In this document: piece after piece, positions 37,441 through 47,919 of the stretch
Position numbering within the stretch: the first letter of the stretch is position 1
How the letters are laid out: the number at the start of each line of letters is the position of its first letter
The notes under the pieces: model-generated
What the model was told of the DNA's origin: nothing
Database searches by the model: none
Seen by the model: only the letters and a program-made list of their open reading frames with translations
Origin: Suillus spraguei
Lineage: Eukaryota; Basidiomycota; Agaricomycetes; Boletales; Suillaceae
Assembly (NCBI GenBank): GCA_016800925.1
Contig: JABCPU010000029.1
Location: 186,001-250,000, forward strand
Length of the DNA: 64,000 nt
Reading direction: 5' to 3'
Position numbers and translations under genes: made by a program

Positions 37441-38216
37441 TTAATCTCGTTCATGACGGGTACTCAGCCTGTCCCTTTGATTCAAGTCCCATTGCCGCCG
37501 ATCCCTTCCGCGTTCTCTTTCGCGTGCAACTTCATCATAGTCCTTCACATGTCGAGGAGCATGAGGCGAACGACTGGCTGGTAGAGGCGAACGACTGCGC
37601 CGCAAGTAACGACGCCTGCCCTGATCAGTGTCTTTGCTGGGTTTAGGTGAGCGCGAATGGGTCCGATCTCTGCGGGAACGATGTTCGTAGTCAGCATGGC
37701 GAGACTCTCGATGTGCCTCTTTGCGAGCTTTTTTTTGTTCCCTCCGTTCGGCTTTCTTACGGCGTTTTTCCTCTTTCTCCTTTCCATCATCTACGGCAAG
37801 GGTATCTGCCGGTCCTGACTGAATACTTGAGGGGAGTTTGGCAACAGGAGTGCTACCAGATGGTGCGGCAGCAAACCCACTGGGAAAGTCGTTCGATACC
37901 GGACCGACATGTTAAGGACAACACTCACAGTGCTGCAGAAAGCGCCTCTGCTTCCGCTTCCTTGATCTTTCTTATCTCTTCTTCCCTCTCAGACTCATTC
38001 TTGTTATCTCTATTATACCAGTGAACATCTTTGTTCTTCTGCCATCTCCCGGTCGGGGCATTGATGCTGTGACCCAGATAGTTCTACTTGACAATTAATA
38101 CGAATAATATGAACACGTAACAGTTGACGAACCTCTCTGTCTTTGTCTGCGGAGACATCCGTCCATTTGAACTCTGCCTGGCCTCCTCGAGTACCTCCCC
38201 GAATTGGTTCAAACAT
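37441..38216 (-). CDS. MMTAG2-like nuclear protein with Arg/Ser-rich tail
   Basis: Three exons (38216-38133, 38083-37929, 37879-37441) hold phase and give 225 residues. The N-terminus has the diagnostic layout of the multiple-myeloma-tumour-associated protein 2 family (MMTAG domain): MFEPIRGGTRGGQAEFKW, then SADKDRENYLGHSINAP and GRWQKNKDVHWYNRD. The second half is a charged region with KEKEEKRRKKAERREQKKAR and Arg/Ser-Pro repeats (RSRSPLPASRSPHAPR), typical of nuclear speckle and splicing-associated proteins. The human homologue is a nuclear phosphoprotein of unclear role. A link to RNA processing is inferred from the RS tail. The gene is complete from start to stop. Confidence 0.88.
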
Positions 38217-40215
38217 TGGAAAGAGAACCTTGAGAGAAATGGATTCAGTTACACTGACTGAAGCACCGTGAGAACTTTATGAGCACTTATGACTTCCTTC
38301 CAGACTCGGAATTGTCGAGCCTCGTGTCCTCCTAGAGGTTCTATGTACAAACATGCTATCTTGACGCCGGCACCGTGCAAACCCACTAGTTCTTGTCCAC
38401 ACCCGCGTGGCCCTGCAGCGAACATTTCGACACAGTTATTTACGTAAGTTCAAAAGCTCACTTTCTTTAGTTATACAGTACTACGATACACACTAGGCGT
38501 AAGAATTGAGACTAAAGTAAGCCCATCAATGAACCAACCTATGTAATAAGGTGACACAAAAAGACTGAATTTCACCAGGGCCATGTTGCATCCTGCTGAC
38601 CGAGGAACGAGGCCACAAGATGACGCGACGATTGGATCGTGATTAACACCATATCTGTAGTAATACTTGCTCGCTTAGTATGATACTAACTGAACTCGCG
38701 CTCTGGTAGTGAAACTAACATTTGTGAGTGCTGTAACTTACAGCAATATTTGCGTGACCCGACTTCTGGGGTACCCATTGCTCCGGAAGGAATAGTATAT
38801 GCTCTGGGAAATGCCAGGCCGGAGAGTTTAGCAAGACCTACGTACTCCTGGCTTGGTTATAATGCCGAACCGCATGTGCAGGTTATGTTTTGTACGGAAT
38901 GTCGTAAAAAAAATCAGGCAGAGTCATGGATCGATCCATCTGAAGAGTCGTTATTCGTATGACGCGTCGGTCATCGTGGCTTTTGATAAACCACGCGACT
39001 GAGAAGCCTGATTGTACGGCGTCTGGAATGTGGATCCCAGCTTCAAGAGAGTGAGACGTAGTGTGACTTTATGCCATGCGTTCGCCGTCCGATGGTGTTG
39101 CGCTTTAACGTTTAACACTGATTAACATTATTGCCACCATGTTAACAAAAGCTGCTCTGAGTGCCACTGTGTATAACATGTAACAATGCATGCACGGAGC
39201 TCGTAATGCCATATCTCGGTTGGAAGAGTGCTTTGCTCTATGTAGGCTATAGGAAGTTTCCCATGTAGTAGTAGGTGTGGAAGTTGTTTTGAGTTTTACA
39301 AAAATATTGTACTGCTTTATTCTCTTGTTGCTTCTGCCATCATATCCACTGGCTTCTTTCGTCCCAATATACAGCTGCTATATAATTCACTGGAATGGTC
39401 AGGACACAGATCTGGTGCAACGAACGTTCATTTCGAACCCGGGCCCGACGTGGCATTATTCCGATACCCCATCAAAGTCGTGCAATCGTAGCAAGGGGCA
39501 CTGAGCAGTCATGTATCTACGACGTCCAATCACCACGTCACAACCAGTATCAGCGATTCGCCCACGACAATGGCTTTTATGAGGTTGCTGCATCACTGTC
39601 AGTGCCTTAAGAATGTCCATGACCGCTAGGTTCTGCCTCTTCTTTTGTTTCGACGCGAGGCCATTTTTTGGGGTTGAGGTGAGTAACCAAACTATCGTTT
39701 CATGACCCGGGTGTTCATCACTGCACGTCGTCGACAGTGCTAGGACGACTTTCCAGACACCAGGTTCCCCTGGTCATTTTGACTCAGCTGGACTCTATGA
39801 TAGTGTGGGGCGCATTCACTTATCCTCATCTAAATAAGGCAAAGTATTAAATTATTCCAAGGTTTATCCGGTCGAACAGCTTCAACGGAATTCTTGCATA
39901 ATGGCATGGGGACCACAAAGTTGCTGGAAAGCATATAATTATTCGATGCACTGTTTGCGTTGACCGGGTACATGTTGCGTGTATTTCAATTCCGACTGGA
40001 GTTGTTTGCGGAACTATTTTACTGATTTGAATTGTCTATTTGTCATCGATCGGTCACGAGGGCGCACGGGCCCTCGTGGCAAGAAACGGGGGTTTTGCTG
40101 CATGTGGAAATAGCCGAGCAGAACCTTCGTGTTCTCCTCAACCATCGTTTATCTGTCGCGCAAACGTCGAACGCACTTTACATTCGCCTCTCTCACTTCT
40201 GCGCCATCCTTGACG
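38217..40215. other. Intergenic region of about 2 kb
   Basis: Minus-strand promoter of the MMTAG2-like gene on the left and plus-strand promoter of the PWWP gene on the right. A 70-codon frame at 38750-38962 (CTECRKKNQAESW) and others are isolated and unsupported. No repeats or RNA genes were found. Confidence 0.45.
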
Positions 40216-41668
40216 ATGAGCAAAAAGGGCAATAAAACGCAGCAACCAGAGACTAGCTATGCAGAACGTGATATCGTGCTAGCCAAAGTACGCGGCTTTC
40301 CGCCGTGGCCAGGCATGGTATGTCGCGTCTTTTGAACTCTTTTGAAAGACATTCGTACCAATGGCATGTGCAGGTCGTAAACCCTGACACAGTTCCCTCC
40401 GCTGTGTCGAAGGAGCGCCCAGCAGGCAAAAAAACTACGTTCCACTGTGTCAGGTTCTTCCCTGCAGGCGACTAGTATGTCAGTACTTCTCATTCTTTTT
40501 TACTTTGCTGAACTTTGGCACCCAGTGCTTGGCTTGTGTCGAAGGATATCTCCAAGTTGAAGCAACATGAGATCGAAGCATACATCAACGAACCTCACAA
40601 GAAATCTGGCGACCTTCTGACAGGCTATCGGATTGCACTGGACCCGTCGAAATGGGAAAAAGAACGTGAAAATGCAGACTTGGCAGCGGTAGAGCAGGAG
40701 GACAATGCTCCAGTTGATCAGCTTGACAGTGACAACGAGGACGATGGGACAAGAAAACCAGCCAAACCCAAGAAACGAAAGCGGGAATCTGATGCGCCTC
40801 TTCCCAAGGCCAAGGCTAAACCCAAGGCTAAAGGCGAGAAAAAGGTTCCCTCATCTAGAGGGAAGAAGAATGGCACAAAATCGAAGGAAATGGTTGAGTC
40901 AGAGGACGACGGCGAACCAGAAGCCGAAGCTGAGGAGGATGAGGAGGCAGGATCGAGTGCTAAGGTAGCCCCTCCCCCATCTAAGAAGCCCAAGCGGGAA
41001 AGGGAGGACGATATCGATCGTACGTTCGGCGTTTACCATCACGCCACGCCCTTTGTGCTTATTTTTCCATTTAGCCGCCCTGGAAGGGGATACCGAAGCT
41101 AAGAAAGTCCGAGAATGGAGACACAGATTGCAGAAGTCCCTTCTGGGGAGCAAAGGGTTGCCTCCAGTTGATGTATGTCCTATTTGTTATCGGCCAATCA
41201 GTCTTTAATCAACATTATCCAGGAGATGCCTGGTCTTGATCAACTTTTTTCAACTATCGAGAATTATAATCATCCCAATCTCATACTATACCTTTCAGTG
41301 CGTCCTGCATCCCGTTGTTCATGTTTGCAACGTGCATACTCATCACTTCTCCTGTCTAAATTTTCATGCAGTTTTCCAAAATCGGTAAGGTCATGCGTCA
41401 CATTGCTGCTTTATCCACGGATAAGGTTCCTCGCGACGACGAATTCAAGTTTCGGACACGAGCGAAGTCAATGGTTGATAAATGGCACGCTATTCTCGGC
41501 GCTAGCAAGGGAAATGAGAATATGGAAGGCGTTGTCAACGGTGCACCAGCAGATGCGAACGCTGCTACAGAGAAGAAAGTCGATATTACGCAGACGTCTC
41601 CAGTGGAGAATGGCCCTTCCACGGTTGCAGACACATCGTTGGGTGATGTTACGATGACAGAAGCATGA
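40216..41668 (+). CDS. PWWP-domain chromatin protein (LEDGF/HDGF-like)
   Basis: Six exons (40216-40317, 40374-40474, 40526-41019, 41075-41172, 41223-41297, 41372-41668) hold phase and give 388 residues. The N-terminal PWWP domain shows DIVLAKVRGFPPWPGM, the variant motif being PPWP, and FHCVRFFPAGDYAWL. This fold binds methylated histone H3K36 and DNA. The middle is a Lys-rich and acidic disordered region with nuclear-localisation-like strings (KPKKRKRESD, KKPKRERED). The C-terminal helical part (EWRHRLQKSLLG, EMPGLDQLFSTIENY, FSKIGKVMRHIAAL) has the layout of the LEDGF integrase-binding / TFIIS N-terminal-like domain. The protein is probably a transcriptional coactivator tethered to active chromatin. 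The ATG chosen is the first in frame with the domain. Confidence 0.9.
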
Positions 41669-42233
41669 AATACTCATAGGCCTCCTCGATGCAAGTGTTG
41701 TCCTTTGTCCTTTCATATTTTCTTTCCAGCGTGGCTTGTGCTCTGGCGTTCGAGGCTACGACGTCAACTGTATTACTCACACGCTCATCGTTGAAGCTAT
41801 TTTACATTTTTACTTGACACATTATTTTCTCGTGACAACATATGCGGTACATATGTTCCAATGCTATGCTACGTCGTATGCTTTTGCATCGCGGGATTGG
41901 TTGATGCAAGCTGATTTCATGCACTATCTGCGATGAAGCACTTTCAAGATAATCTGCACACTAACATAATACTAGCGCTACCCTGCTAAGTGTATATGAG
42001 ATATTACTTATGCATCTAGTGCAGATGATACAATGTGGATACTTCATGTTTCATTCTACAATGTACTTACACTAATCGATGGTCTGCTGGCTGAGGCGGA
42101 CCAATAACTAGTCATAATTAGGGCGGACCCTGGAGTTTGAATTTGAGACTCATCCTTAAGCTTCAAGTACTCAACTTAACGTTACATGCTCTGAATTTGG
42201 ACAAGACCTTTATATTATCCGCATCGTTCGAAA
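41669..42233. other. Intergenic region
   Basis: 3' flank of the PWWP gene and promoter of the next plus-strand gene. AT-rich; no feature supported. Confidence 0.45.
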
Positions 42234-43256
42234 ATGGGCTCTGTTATACAGGGCTTCCTCAACTTGCCCGGTCGACGCTTGTCCATAGCCGCTGCACAGG
42301 GATCTTTGCATTCATGTGTATGTGTTACGCGTTCAAACTGGCGACCGACAGTCGAAGTGGAAACATCATGGCGTCGAACGCGCATGCAGCTTGGTGTCCG
42401 AGGTTATGCAAATTCATCTACCGACATCCTTGAAGAGAATAAATCAGAAGTGAACTCTGGTGAGTGGGTCGATTTTTATTAGTTGTTAATGAGATATGAC
42501 TAGCCTGCCGTAGAAATCATTTTATCTTCAGCAGGTGATATATTCAAATCTACGACAGCATTGGAGGAAGTTCCTGAAAACATTTCGTATGTCTAGACAC
42601 CTCCGTCTCGAAGAGACAGTCTGCAGTCCCTCTCGAAGTACAGGCTCTTCCAAAAATACCACCATTGCCCACTAAACCAACCCCTCACATAACCTTGAAA
42701 GACGTCACAACGTATATCCAACCACTAGTTTCGCGTCAATGGAAAGTCGGCCACATCTGCACAGCAGTCAGTGAAGATGAAATACTCGATCTGAACAGGC
42801 GTTACCAGTTCAAGGGCTTCAACGATGCCATGGACTTTGTTCAGGGAATCGCAAACATCTCGCGGGCAGAAAAGGCGCGTATCAAAATCCCCCACAATTT
42901 CCAAGATAGTGGAGTTCTTACATTCAAAGTAGCATCACGCTCGAACCGTGATTGAGTATGACACCGTGACTATTTTCTTGCACACGCATACAGCGTACAT
43001 TTTCTACCGCGTAGGAGAAGGAGAACCTGTGCCTAAAAAAGTTCCTGGGCTCACGCGGCGCGATATTCGATTCGCTATCCAGGTCGAGGAGTTGCATGAA
43101 ACATTCAAGGAACAAGGGCGCATGAAGAACCTTGCAGTATCAACAAACCTTATTCACCTGCAGCACCGGTCTATGGGGTCATTACTACGAAGATATGACG
43201 AAAAGCAGACGGTCGCGAAAACGGAGGATGCCCACAGCACATCACCGAGTAATTAA
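42234..43256 (+). CDS. Pterin-4a-carbinolamine-dehydratase-like protein, probably mitochondrial
   Basis: The model has three exons (42234-42459, 42597-42874, 42933-43256) in phase, giving 275 residues. The N-terminus is basic and lacks acidic residues for its first 39 positions (GRRLSIAAA, RRTRMQLGVRGYA), typical of a mitochondrial presequence. The PCD-like fold follows: HITLKDVTTYIQPLVSRQW, FKGFNDAMDFVQGIANIS, then AEKHHARTVIEYDTVTIFL containing the family's His-His motif, and GLTRRDIRFAIQVEEL. Pterin dehydratases recycle tetrahydrobiopterin, but in fungi without that pathway such proteins have other, largely unknown roles. The second intron would have to use a GC donor (AAG/GCGCGT) to rebuild the His-His motif. 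The first intron is the longest here (137 bases), although an internal shorter splice was considered. Confidence 0.8.
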
Positions 43257-43868
43257 TACGATAGAAATTCAGCGTAAGGCCTCATTGAACGCTGTTACGT
43301 CCGTTATTGATCGATTGTTAAGATTTCAATAAGAAGTCGCTCGTCGTGTCGGGAAATTCTCGCGTCACACTTCTGAATCTCTGGAATCTGCAATTAGAAG
43401 ATAATCGTATGCAGAAAGGTTGGATTAGCGTCTGTACATGAACGCAAAGCGTAGTACAGGACAGCAGCAAAATGTACCCGTCAAAGTATATATGGGACTA
43501 TTTTTAAAGATGCAAAGCAACATATAGATCTGAATGTCGTACGGACTCTTGAGCGATGGAAGTCTCACTCCCCGGTCAGTTTTATAAATGATCAGCAGGA
43601 GGATCACAGAATCACATCTGTTTAGAATGTCTAGTAGAAATGGTGAAACACGAGTATGCAGAAATAAAGGGCACCCAGAAGGTCATTAGAGCAGAAGCCT
43701 CCATTTCCAGAAGCTTCTGTTTCATGCTGTCCCTTAAGCATCGACCTAATATGCAAGAGAATGTCACAGATTCTGGAAGAACTTCATAACTTCATAACTA
43801 TGGTTGTACTATTCTCTCGTTCTTATCTTCAAATTAAAGTGAGTGGTACACAGCATGCACTGTCTTCG
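43257..43868. other. Intergenic region, convergent 3' flanks
   Basis: Between the plus-strand dehydratase-like gene and the minus-strand aldo/keto reductase. Short random frames only. Confidence 0.45.
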
Positions 43869-45021
43869 TCATTTCCATATCAGATCTTTAATTCTTTTAT
43901 AATCGTCGAGCACCTCCTCCTTGAATACTATGCGCTCTGCAGCGAGATCTTGCTGCATGTGTAGTTCACTTGTGGTTCCACTGAGAGGGACGACATTGTT
44001 TAGTTGGGCAAGTTTGAAGAGTACCTGCGCGGCTGTGACATCTAGCTTATCGGCAAGAGAGGCGGTGTGCGAGTGTGTCAGTAACGCCGGGGAACCCGTC
44101 AGTGTCCAGAATGACCTATTTGATTGATTATCAGTCGTCAAACAGCTTCACAATCCAGAACTGACGCACTGGTAGATAATCCCATTCTCCTTACAATACG
44201 CCCAGACCTCCTTGTCCCAGGCATTGCCTTCATACCACCTGTTTTGTACGATCTGCACCTTTCTTTCTTTTTCTAGGGCTTTCAATAATCCAACATCGTA
44301 CACGTTGCTGATTCCAATGGTGCGCACAGTCCCCTCATCTTGCGCAGCCATAAGTGTACGCCAGGCTTCTATCGTTAAGGGCAAAGTTCGGAGAGGAGAG
44401 TGAAGGAGGTAAGCATCGAGATATGACGTATGCAAGCTAGCCAGTGATTTTGACAGGGAGCTTTTGATCTGGGCAGGGATGCTGTCTCGGGGGTTATATG
44501 GGAGGGGCTTGGTTGCGTCTTGACCAGAAAAAGGGGTAAATCTAAGGAAGCTTCACCTCAGGCTGTTGAAGAAACCCTTGACTGAGTAGACGTACTTTGT
44601 TTGAATGTAGATATCTTCCCGCTTTATACTATGCTTATCTTGGAGAATTTCCAAAGCCTCCCCTACAAGATCTTCTCTGTAACATGCTTGGCATTAGTAG
44701 ATGAACCAATGAAGTACTCAATGCAATGCCTACCTGTAGTGTTTCGGCTGACATGCTACACAATTTGTTCACCATGAACAAAGTTCAGCTAATTTGAACA
44801 CCTACCTGTATCTACAGCTCGGAAGCCTTGGAGGAAGGCGCTTATCACAAGATGAGCTGTCTTCTCTCCCTTCCTACCTGCCAATTCAACATGTCACATG
44901 CTCGTTAGCTGAAAGCTCACCATGCTGTCCCATAAATCAATTTTGGTGCTAAGTTCATGACAGGATTTGGTCTTGTAGAACTGCCAGCGGGACTCGGTGT
45001 ATACTGGAAGAACGGGCTCAT
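43869..45021 (-). CDS. Aldo/keto reductase
   Basis: Six exons (45021-44921, 44873-44806, 44755-44734, 44676-44596, 44541-44170, 44115-43869) hold phase and give 296 residues, a normal size for the (alpha/beta)8 NADPH-dependent reductases. The catalytic tetrad can be seen in order: Asp in FRAVDT, Tyr in PKHYRED, Lys in YIQTK, His in AYLLHSPLR. The cofactor side shows GISNVYDVG and IVQNRWYEGN. The C-terminus lacks the usual long loop C, so substrate preference cannot be guessed. Exon 3 is only 22 bases. A fragment of this locus, including exon 4/5 borders and upstream DNA, is found again at 53436-53870. The gene itself looks intact. Confidence 0.9.
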
Positions 45022-46000
45022 AGGGCGGCGTTTGCATGTGGTGCATTATGGAGTAAGTTACCGACATCTGTTCAGAGTCAATATATCTCGTGACGACGTC
45101 ATGTCATAGTTCTAGTTAGCTTAGTCAGCAGGTTCTAGCCCTTTCCGCCCGCGCTTGCAATGCTCTCGGGCTCTGCATAACCATAACTTCTGCAAGAACG
45201 ATATCTACAGGCTCGCTTCAGGCAAGCATCGAACCCAAGCCATTACCGAACTTGCGAATAAAACAAGATACAAATCCGAAGTCAGTGGAAACTTGATCAT
45301 TGGTCTATAAAGCAATCCTGCCAGGAGTGTTCAAAAGTAAACGGCTTTCACCTTTGCAGAGTTCCCGACGGGGGTGCCAAAGGCTTTCACCGTTCCTGTG
45401 TACGATGCAAATTTTACATCGGCTTTTTCCTTGACTCTCTCATCCTTCTTTATATCCATGTCTACATCTGCACCTGCCACCCTTTTATGACGCTCCAAAT
45501 GCCACTTTAATAAACTGCGCGATACACAACGCCAAGTGCGCGATATAGTGTACACTACTGGCTGCGTGATACGCTTTGTCTTGCGTTTATGTAGCTACTC
45601 CCACCGGCATCTTTGCGAGATCGTCAGCTGGACGAATGATGGATCGATGAGTTTTGCTCGTGATTGAAAGCACTAACACGGCCACCCATTCCGTTCCGCT
45701 GCAGCTACTCCCAGTGCTCCTCAGATATCTTTTGCTCCATGTAAGCTTCTGCATGCTCTATGGCAGAAATAACTGGGTCTATTTCTGAACTGCAGTTATT
45801 GAACCTGACCGACTGGGTCTGATTCAAAGTTCACATCAGGGAAGCTGTATTCACATCGGTCCGACGCCCACAGTTCGAGCCTGAGGACTTGTGGAATTCT
45901 TGAACCTGTTCCGGATCTCTTCGAACCGATTTTTGTGCGCATACCGCAGGTGTAACTGGAAGAACCCGAGTCTCAGACATGTGGCTGCCTGTTATCAAAA
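45022..46000. other. Upstream region of aldo/keto reductase, start of repeat-rich zone
   Basis: Contains the reductase promoter. The segment about 45105-45240 is repeated in diverged form at about 53757-53870 (shared landmarks: agccctttccg, ctgcaagaac, caagctcgctt-like strings). No gene is supported; frames at 45331-45555 and 45831-46037 lack any resemblance. Confidence 0.45.
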
Positions 46001-47430
46001 AGGTATGGAAAGTCAGACCACCATGCTCTACTTTCAAGGCTTCTACTTCTCAGAACCTTCCTAGTAAGGTGAGTATGGAAAGCCAGACCACCGTGCTCCA
46101 CTTCCAAGGCTTCCACTTCTCAGAACCTTCCTAGTAGGGTAAGTGCTTCCATTGGCCTCCGAACACCCTGAGCGACCATTCTAATGTCTCATGTAGATTT
46201 ATTCCCGCTACCATAAGGGAGCGGATTATATCGTGTTTTACCAGTGAGACCTCATTCAAATCGGTTGTCTTCCTGCGTCTGTACCTTTTGACCTTGAATA
46301 GTATTCTTCTCTCATCTTCATCTTCTTCAATTGCTCGTTTGCTGGGCTATCTGGGCCCAAGTTTGCGTTTCGCTGAAATTCGCATGGCCTCAACTGCCGA
46401 TGTCGAATTCGAAGTCGCGTGCGGTCTCAATGTTGTATTTGGGATGAATTGTATTGCTGCATGGCCACCGTTTTGTGGGAAGATGAGACTCCCGTCTCCA
46501 ATCCTCCATGTCTGGTCTTCAAGGTGGTGACAGTGTCTCATCGTCCTCGTTTTTTAGTATCGGCTGATTTCCTTCTGTGTTTCTAGAAACTCCATGTATA
46601 CATTAAACCTGCTGCTGCTGATGATGATGAAATAGAATTATCTCAGTGTTTGTCCCTCGTCGGGGCAAACGCTCAGACTCGAACTTCGTGAGTTGTCAAG
46701 TGAAAGAGTTAAAGACTTTAGCCCGGCCAGTGTGGTTGCCACAACAGAATCAAAATCTGTTTCTCGCAGGTTCGAAACCTAGTTTTTTTCTATTGGAACA
46801 CACTTTGACATTCATTCATGGATGAAGTTGACCGCAAGTGGTCTTAGCCAGGTGGTTAAATCAAAATATGTTTCTCTTGGACTGTACAGGTTTGAAATCT
46901 ACCGCTGACCTTGGACTGTACAAGTTCGAAACCTGCCGATAAGGTCTATCGGAACACACCATGATAATCGCCCATGGATAGTTTCTTTAGAAGTTCACCG
47001 CAACTTGTTTTAGCCAGGTAGTTGCCACAACAGAATCAAAATCTGTTTCTCTTGGACTATACAGGTTCGAAAACTGCCGACAACAATTTTTTTTTCGGAA
47101 CACACCTTGATATTCACTCGTGGATGGTTCCTTTGGAAGTCCATCGTAAATGGCGTTGGCCTGATCGTTACCGCAACAGAATCAAAATCTGTTTCTCTTG
47201 GACTGGCTACGTTCGAAACTCGCCGATGGCAACTTTTTTTTTCTATCGGAACACACTGACATTCATTCATGGATGATTTCCTTAGAGGTTCATCTTAGCC
47301 CCTGTTGTCGCAACATTACAGTGCCCGTTCGGCAACCGGTCGTTTCGTTTGTAGGCGTTGATCTGAGGACCACTGCACAGAGTATCTACAGTGATTTAGA
47401 ATGCACTGTCCAATATTACAAGCAGAGACC
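46001..47430. repeat. Dispersed repeat, copy 1, with tandem 70-bp units and tRNA-Ser-like array
   Basis: The left end has two head-to-tail 70-base units (46002-46070 and 46071-46140), each ending in a cttctcagaaccttcc string. Next comes a block 46139-46345 that reappears at 50133-50345. It begins gtaagt, ends catgtag after a ctaat branch-like string, and so looks like a conserved intron. A unique part (46346-46720) follows, then four tRNA-Ser-like units and a tail (about 47290-47430) ending in a cactgcacagagtatct string, also shared with copy 2. The family is not one I recognise. Copy 1 and copy 2 lie on either side of the AIM9-like gene and gypsy fragment. Confidence 0.75.
46724..47228 (+). 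repeat. Array of tRNA-Ser-like units (four, degenerate)
   Basis: Units at about 46724-46784, 46843-46945 (rearranged), 47009-47083 and 47154-47228. Each complete unit has an A-box-like string (agccaggtggtt), an anticodon-arm-like hairpin (acaga/tctgt around a 7-base loop), a variable region and a B-box (ggttcgaaacc). Three are followed by a T-run that could end Pol III transcription. The layout matches tRNA-Ser, but no acceptor stem pairs, so these are not functional tRNA genes. The full-unit period is about 145 bases. Confidence 0.7.
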
Positions 47431-47919
47431 TATTAGTATTTGAACATTCTTTACTGTCGGGCCACATACGACCGCGTGTCTAAAATTTTAATCATGGCAA
47501 TCACTGTTCAGTGTTCACCAAGGTGGAACATGTGACCAAACCAAACCTTTTCTGTTCGAAGCCATTGCGCCTTGGTATGGTTTATACTTCGCAGGCACGA
47601 AACGGTACTATATTTTTTCATCATCTGTTTTTCACAAGATATATTTCTTGCAACCAAAGCTCCTGCACCATTATATTAATAATACTCCACTATAATACAT
47701 CACGTGACCACACACAATTTGGAGTAATCTATATTTTGGCCCTCCATGTATATGGGCATGCCCTATCTTGGGAGCGCAAGAGTTGTCTTCGATTTCCTGG
47801 CAGTTTCAGTTAGGCTGTCTCTGCGCCGTCCTCGCTCCTCATTGGGTTCATTTCACGTTTCCTACTCTAGCTCCATCGCCACCCCGACCCATTGGCTGCT
47901 ACATCGCGAGTTCTCTATC
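47431..47919. other. Short gap between repeat copy 1 and the AIM9-like gene
   Basis: Nothing is recognisable except a CT-rich tract near 47820-47910 that may be the former promoter of the AIM9-like gene. Confidence 0.4.

Noticed and set aside
42532..42592. Extra exon in the dehydratase-like gene (GDIFKSTTALEEVPEN)
   Set aside because: Including it forces a 29-base intron; a single 137-base intron gives a consistent phase to the stop.
44868..44880. Apparent frameshift at exon 2 of the aldo/keto reductase
   Set aside because: Re-reading the reverse complement and using the second of two close acceptors (44874) keeps the frame, and the full model totals 296 residues.
47010..47443. Short open frames across the tRNA-like array on both strands
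   Set aside because: They are the same repeat read in several frames and carry no independent coding signal.
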